Shown here: in pieces, positions 61,546 to 64,000 of the stretch
How positions within the stretch are numbered: position 1 is the stretch's first letter
Layout of the letters: each line of letters opens with the position of its first letter
DNA from: Polytrichum commune
Lineage: Eukaryota > Streptophyta > Polytrichopsida > Polytrichales > Polytrichaceae
Assembly: GCA_950295325.1 (NCBI GenBank)
Contig: OX485809.1
Span: forward strand, 6,818,001 to 6,882,000
Direction: 5' to 3'
DNA length: 64,000 bases
Notes under the pieces: model-generated
Told to the model about the DNA's origin: nothing
Database searches by the model: none
Seen by the model: only the letters and a program-made list of their open reading frames with translations
Position numbers and translations under genes: made by a program

Positions 61546-63920
61546 ATGGCCAGACCGAGTAGAAGCGCCATTGAGATGTTCGCAGTGCAGATAGATCAAC
61601 TACCAGAGTCAGTGTCCGACCCCAACGGAAACGATAATTATGTCCCCAAGGAGGACTTCATAGGGGAATGGACGGCACTGCCAGGGAAGACATCAGACGG
61701 TCTTTTCTGTCTTCGCTTCACATACGAGCTGGAAACGACGCCGGACCAGCCAGAGCAATGGGTGCAGATGAAGACTTGGGAAGTAGAATCAATTGAGGCA
61801 CAAGGAGATTATGTGATTCTAGACATGAAAAACAAGAAGGATCACATTAACCTATTGTTAGAGTACAGGAGACATAGTTTCTCCTACATATACGCGGAAA
61901 ATAACGTAGTGGCTGATGCCAAACACTTCCTCAAGGACCTCTTCACGAAGTACGCCCTGAGCTCGTACTGGACAGCAAGGAAGTTGGCCGCGCTCTCCTT
62001 GAATATCTCCAAGTACAATAGCGCGGTCGCGGAAGCCAACAAGAAGAAGAAGAGCCCACGGAAACCATCCGCATCCGGGGCAGGAGGATCGAGAAGTGCA
62101 CCCAAGCCGGTGCCTTCCGCGAGCAGGGTGACGGAGGGTCCCAGCCGTCATTCCACGCCATCGAAGAGGTCCCGGGACGAAATGGAGAGGTCTGGGGTAA
62201 CAGAGGGCGCTGAGGTGAGCTCTCCTCCCGTGATGCCAACCCCTTTAAAGAAGGGTGAGAATCCAGATGCGGTGAAGGCAACGAAGATCCTACGAGATTT
62301 CAATAATTACTCGAAGGATTGCTGGCCCATGGGGCGCCACTTCACGTTCAACGTGGACTGCTTCAAGTGCGAAAAGTCACCCAACAAGTGGGTGGTAAGG
62401 TCTCGCGAGAGCGGTGGGGTGAAGTGGCAGATAAACAACCTCATGAATAACGTCAAGTGGGATAGACAGACAGTCTGCGTCATGCCCAAGGGGCTGACAT
62501 CCCGACCGACAGAGGTGGATTGGCCGCGAATCCAGAATGGAGAATTCTGGATTATAGATGGTCAGCACAGCTTGGAGGCGTCGCAACAGATCCTCAAGGA
62601 CGACAACTTCCAGCACGAGCTGAAGGTTGACCTGCGGTACTGGAAGGCGTTCTTGGTCTGGTCGGACGATTGGGACAAGCTGCGCAAGATTTCAACCTTC
62701 CTGAACTCGGGGAACAAAATCAAGGCGTTCGAGGCTTCGTGGGCGGCTAACATAGTGGCTGCCAGAGACGTCTGGGTGGCACACGGATGCCCACCAAAGG
62801 AAAGGGAGAACGCCAAGAACCAGTCTCCCCAATGGAAGGTGAGTTTACGAACGAACGTTCGTAAAGTGTTAGATTCATGAAAACTTCAATTACATACTCA
62901 ATTTACGAACGTGCGTTCGTATTATGTGCAACACTGACATCTTGTTTTGTGCAGGCATTTTGCGACGCGATGGTAGACAAGTTCTCTTCCATCGATATGA
63001 AGTCCACCACCACCAAGTCAGTGCTTGAGCTGAAGGGTGAGCTCAGACTGATCTGCTGCAACAGGGACACCTGGGACTTGTGGACACAGTTTTTTGATGC
63101 ACACAGCTCGGGCGATTTGGTCAATCCCGACACCGAGGAGAAGTACAGCACGGAAAAAACCGGTGAGGCGCCCCCACTACTGAGGGAGTTCTTTAGACAC
63201 CTCCAGGGATTGACGGAGTCAGAGCTGAAGAGGTGTGCGATTCATGTTCTTGGGAACACCGTGGGAAGAAACCTTCCCTATCCCAAGATCTTTTTGAAGA
63301 GGCCAAAGTACAAGCCCGGCACGTACTCTATCAAGGAGTGGTGTGACCACCGGAAGCTGAAGACTGCTGCCATGAGAGAATTGAGCGTACTCGCACCAGA
63401 GTACAAAATCTTTGAAGTTGACGGCGACATCAACTGGCCGCAATGGCAATTGTTAAAGGTCGACTACAACATCAACGGAGCCTCCATGCGCAGTCTGGTC
63501 AAGGAGCACGCCTCGGTTTTGAAGTTGAAGGGGAACAAAAAGACTAAGAAAACCGACACGGATCCCCACGAGGTAATGTTGTACATACAATTTTTGGAGA
63601 GGAAGAGGAACGCCACATTCGAAGGGGTAGCAAGGTTTTGCGTGATGACCTCCGGCGTGGAGAGGGTCACATTTTCCAAGTGGGACGGCACCATAAGCAG
63701 GGCCGAGGTGAGGGAGGATCGACGGGGTTGCCCTTTTGCCCTGATCGATTTCAGGGGGATCCCGGGTGCATCAAGGCAGGGGGGGAAGGACATTCCCTTC
63801 TACAACCCCTTCATGGCCAAGTTCATGGAGTTCAAATCGCCGGCCATGAGGGAGCCACACGTTTGGCTGTGGATAGTCGAACAGGAGAAGCTGTCGGTCG
63901 TCACAGAGCTGTACGAGTAA
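61546..63920 (+). CDS. ParB/DndB-like (DGQHS-motif) element protein, copy B, with an early stop
   Basis: ATG 61546 follows the acceptor TGCTCTGCAG and begins MARPSRSAIEMFAVQ. Exon 1 is 61546-62838 (431 codons), the intron 62839-62954 and exon 2 62955-63920, giving 752 residues. The N-terminal ~160 residues are unassigned; then come a basic linker with nuclear-signal-like KKKKSPRK (from residue 166) and PSKRSRD (from 205), and the core WPRIQNGEFWIIDGQHSLEA with D338-G-Q-H-S. Then follow LRYWKAFLVWSDDWDKLRKI and FLNSGNK. DGQH(R/S) followed by a helix is the hallmark of DGQHR/DndB proteins of the ParB/sulfiredoxin fold, which bind DNA or nucleotides. The TAA at 63918 is followed by an open, coding-like frame (KIKFEYSIFHSTYVPAKTEG) to the window edge, so the stop looks like a nonsense mutation and the native protein is longer. 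Function in the element is unknown. Confidence 0.7.
62846..62921. repeat. Two 18-bp palindromes in the ParB-like gene intron of copy B
   Basis: TACGAACG-AA-CGTTCGTA at 62846-62863 and TACGAACG-TG-CGTTCGTA at 62904-62921. The first begins seven bases after the 5' splice site (62839), as in copy A, so a palindrome next to the donor is a shared, conserved placement. Confidence 0.95.
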
Positions 63921-64000
63921 AAGATCAAATTCGAGTACAGCATCTTCCACAGCACGTACGTGCCAGCGAAGACGGAGGGGATCGTGGCCATCAACGAGGC

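Larger units (their letters stand above)
52812..64000. mobile_element. Large two-gene mobile element, copy B (runs off the right edge)
   Basis: Inverted relative to copy A, with the same layout: DUF7869-like gene on the minus strand, palindrome cluster, conserved hairpin block, (AT)n and telomere-like spacer, C-rich tract, leader region, second palindrome cluster, and ParB-like gene on the plus strand. The left limit, where homology with A starts, is about 52812 (TAACACTATATTCGTTAATC). The right end lies outside the window. It lacks the hAT relic of A but contains its own MITE at 59147-59494. The transposase-like gene is intact here. Confidence 0.8.

Overview
The window looks like nuclear DNA of a land plant, more likely a spore-bearing one (moss, lycophyte or fern) than a flowering plant, though the species cannot be fixed from sequence. 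The reasons are GT-AG introns with plant-like 3' splice sites, a multi-exon glyoxal/galactose-oxidase gene, a nuclear-type tRNA-Lys, TTTAGGG-type telomere motifs, and a high density of MITEs and minisatellites. Gene density is low: one clear host gene, one tRNA gene, two fragmentary genes at the left edge, and otherwise repeats and mobile DNA.

The most notable content is a pair of large, inverted, homologous mobile elements. Copy A lies at about 5.4-17.3 kb; copy B runs from 52.8 kb to the right edge and beyond. Each holds two divergent genes. One encodes a ~750-aa or longer protein with a DGQHS motif of the ParB/DndB (DGQHR) type. The other encodes a 998-aa protein resembling DUF7869-type proteins, with a plausible RNase-H-like DDD triad. 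The transposase-like gene is intact in B and differs from A by exactly one deleted base across ~3 kb of coding sequence. The ParB-like gene carries premature stops in both copies.

The non-coding parts of both elements (5' flanks and introns of both genes) are studded with about 48 copies of an 18-bp palindrome, TACGAACG-NN-CGTTCGTA. I saw no complete copy in the 35 kb between the elements. In copy A, twelve sites sit in three exact-length 310-bp tandem units. An 18-bp palindrome in clusters together with a ParB-fold-like protein suggests a parS-like binding system inside a eukaryotic transposon. This is inference, but it is testable and is the best candidate for an undescribed system here.

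Layout: 0-1.1 kb, 3' end of a DNA-methylase-like gene; 1.26-4.2 kb, three successive minisatellites (75, ~90 and 101 bp periods); 4.43-4.97 kb, terminal exon of an F-box-like unknown gene; 5.4-17.3 kb, element A with a nested hAT relic; 17.3-42.7 kb, gene-poor DNA with MITEs, SINE-like heads, dispersed repeats and tRNA-Lys(CTT); 42.7-47.5 kb, five-exon glyoxal oxidase (535 aa) with all expected copper-radical residues; 47.5-52.8 kb, repeats and MITEs; 52.8-64 kb, element B with a nested MITE.
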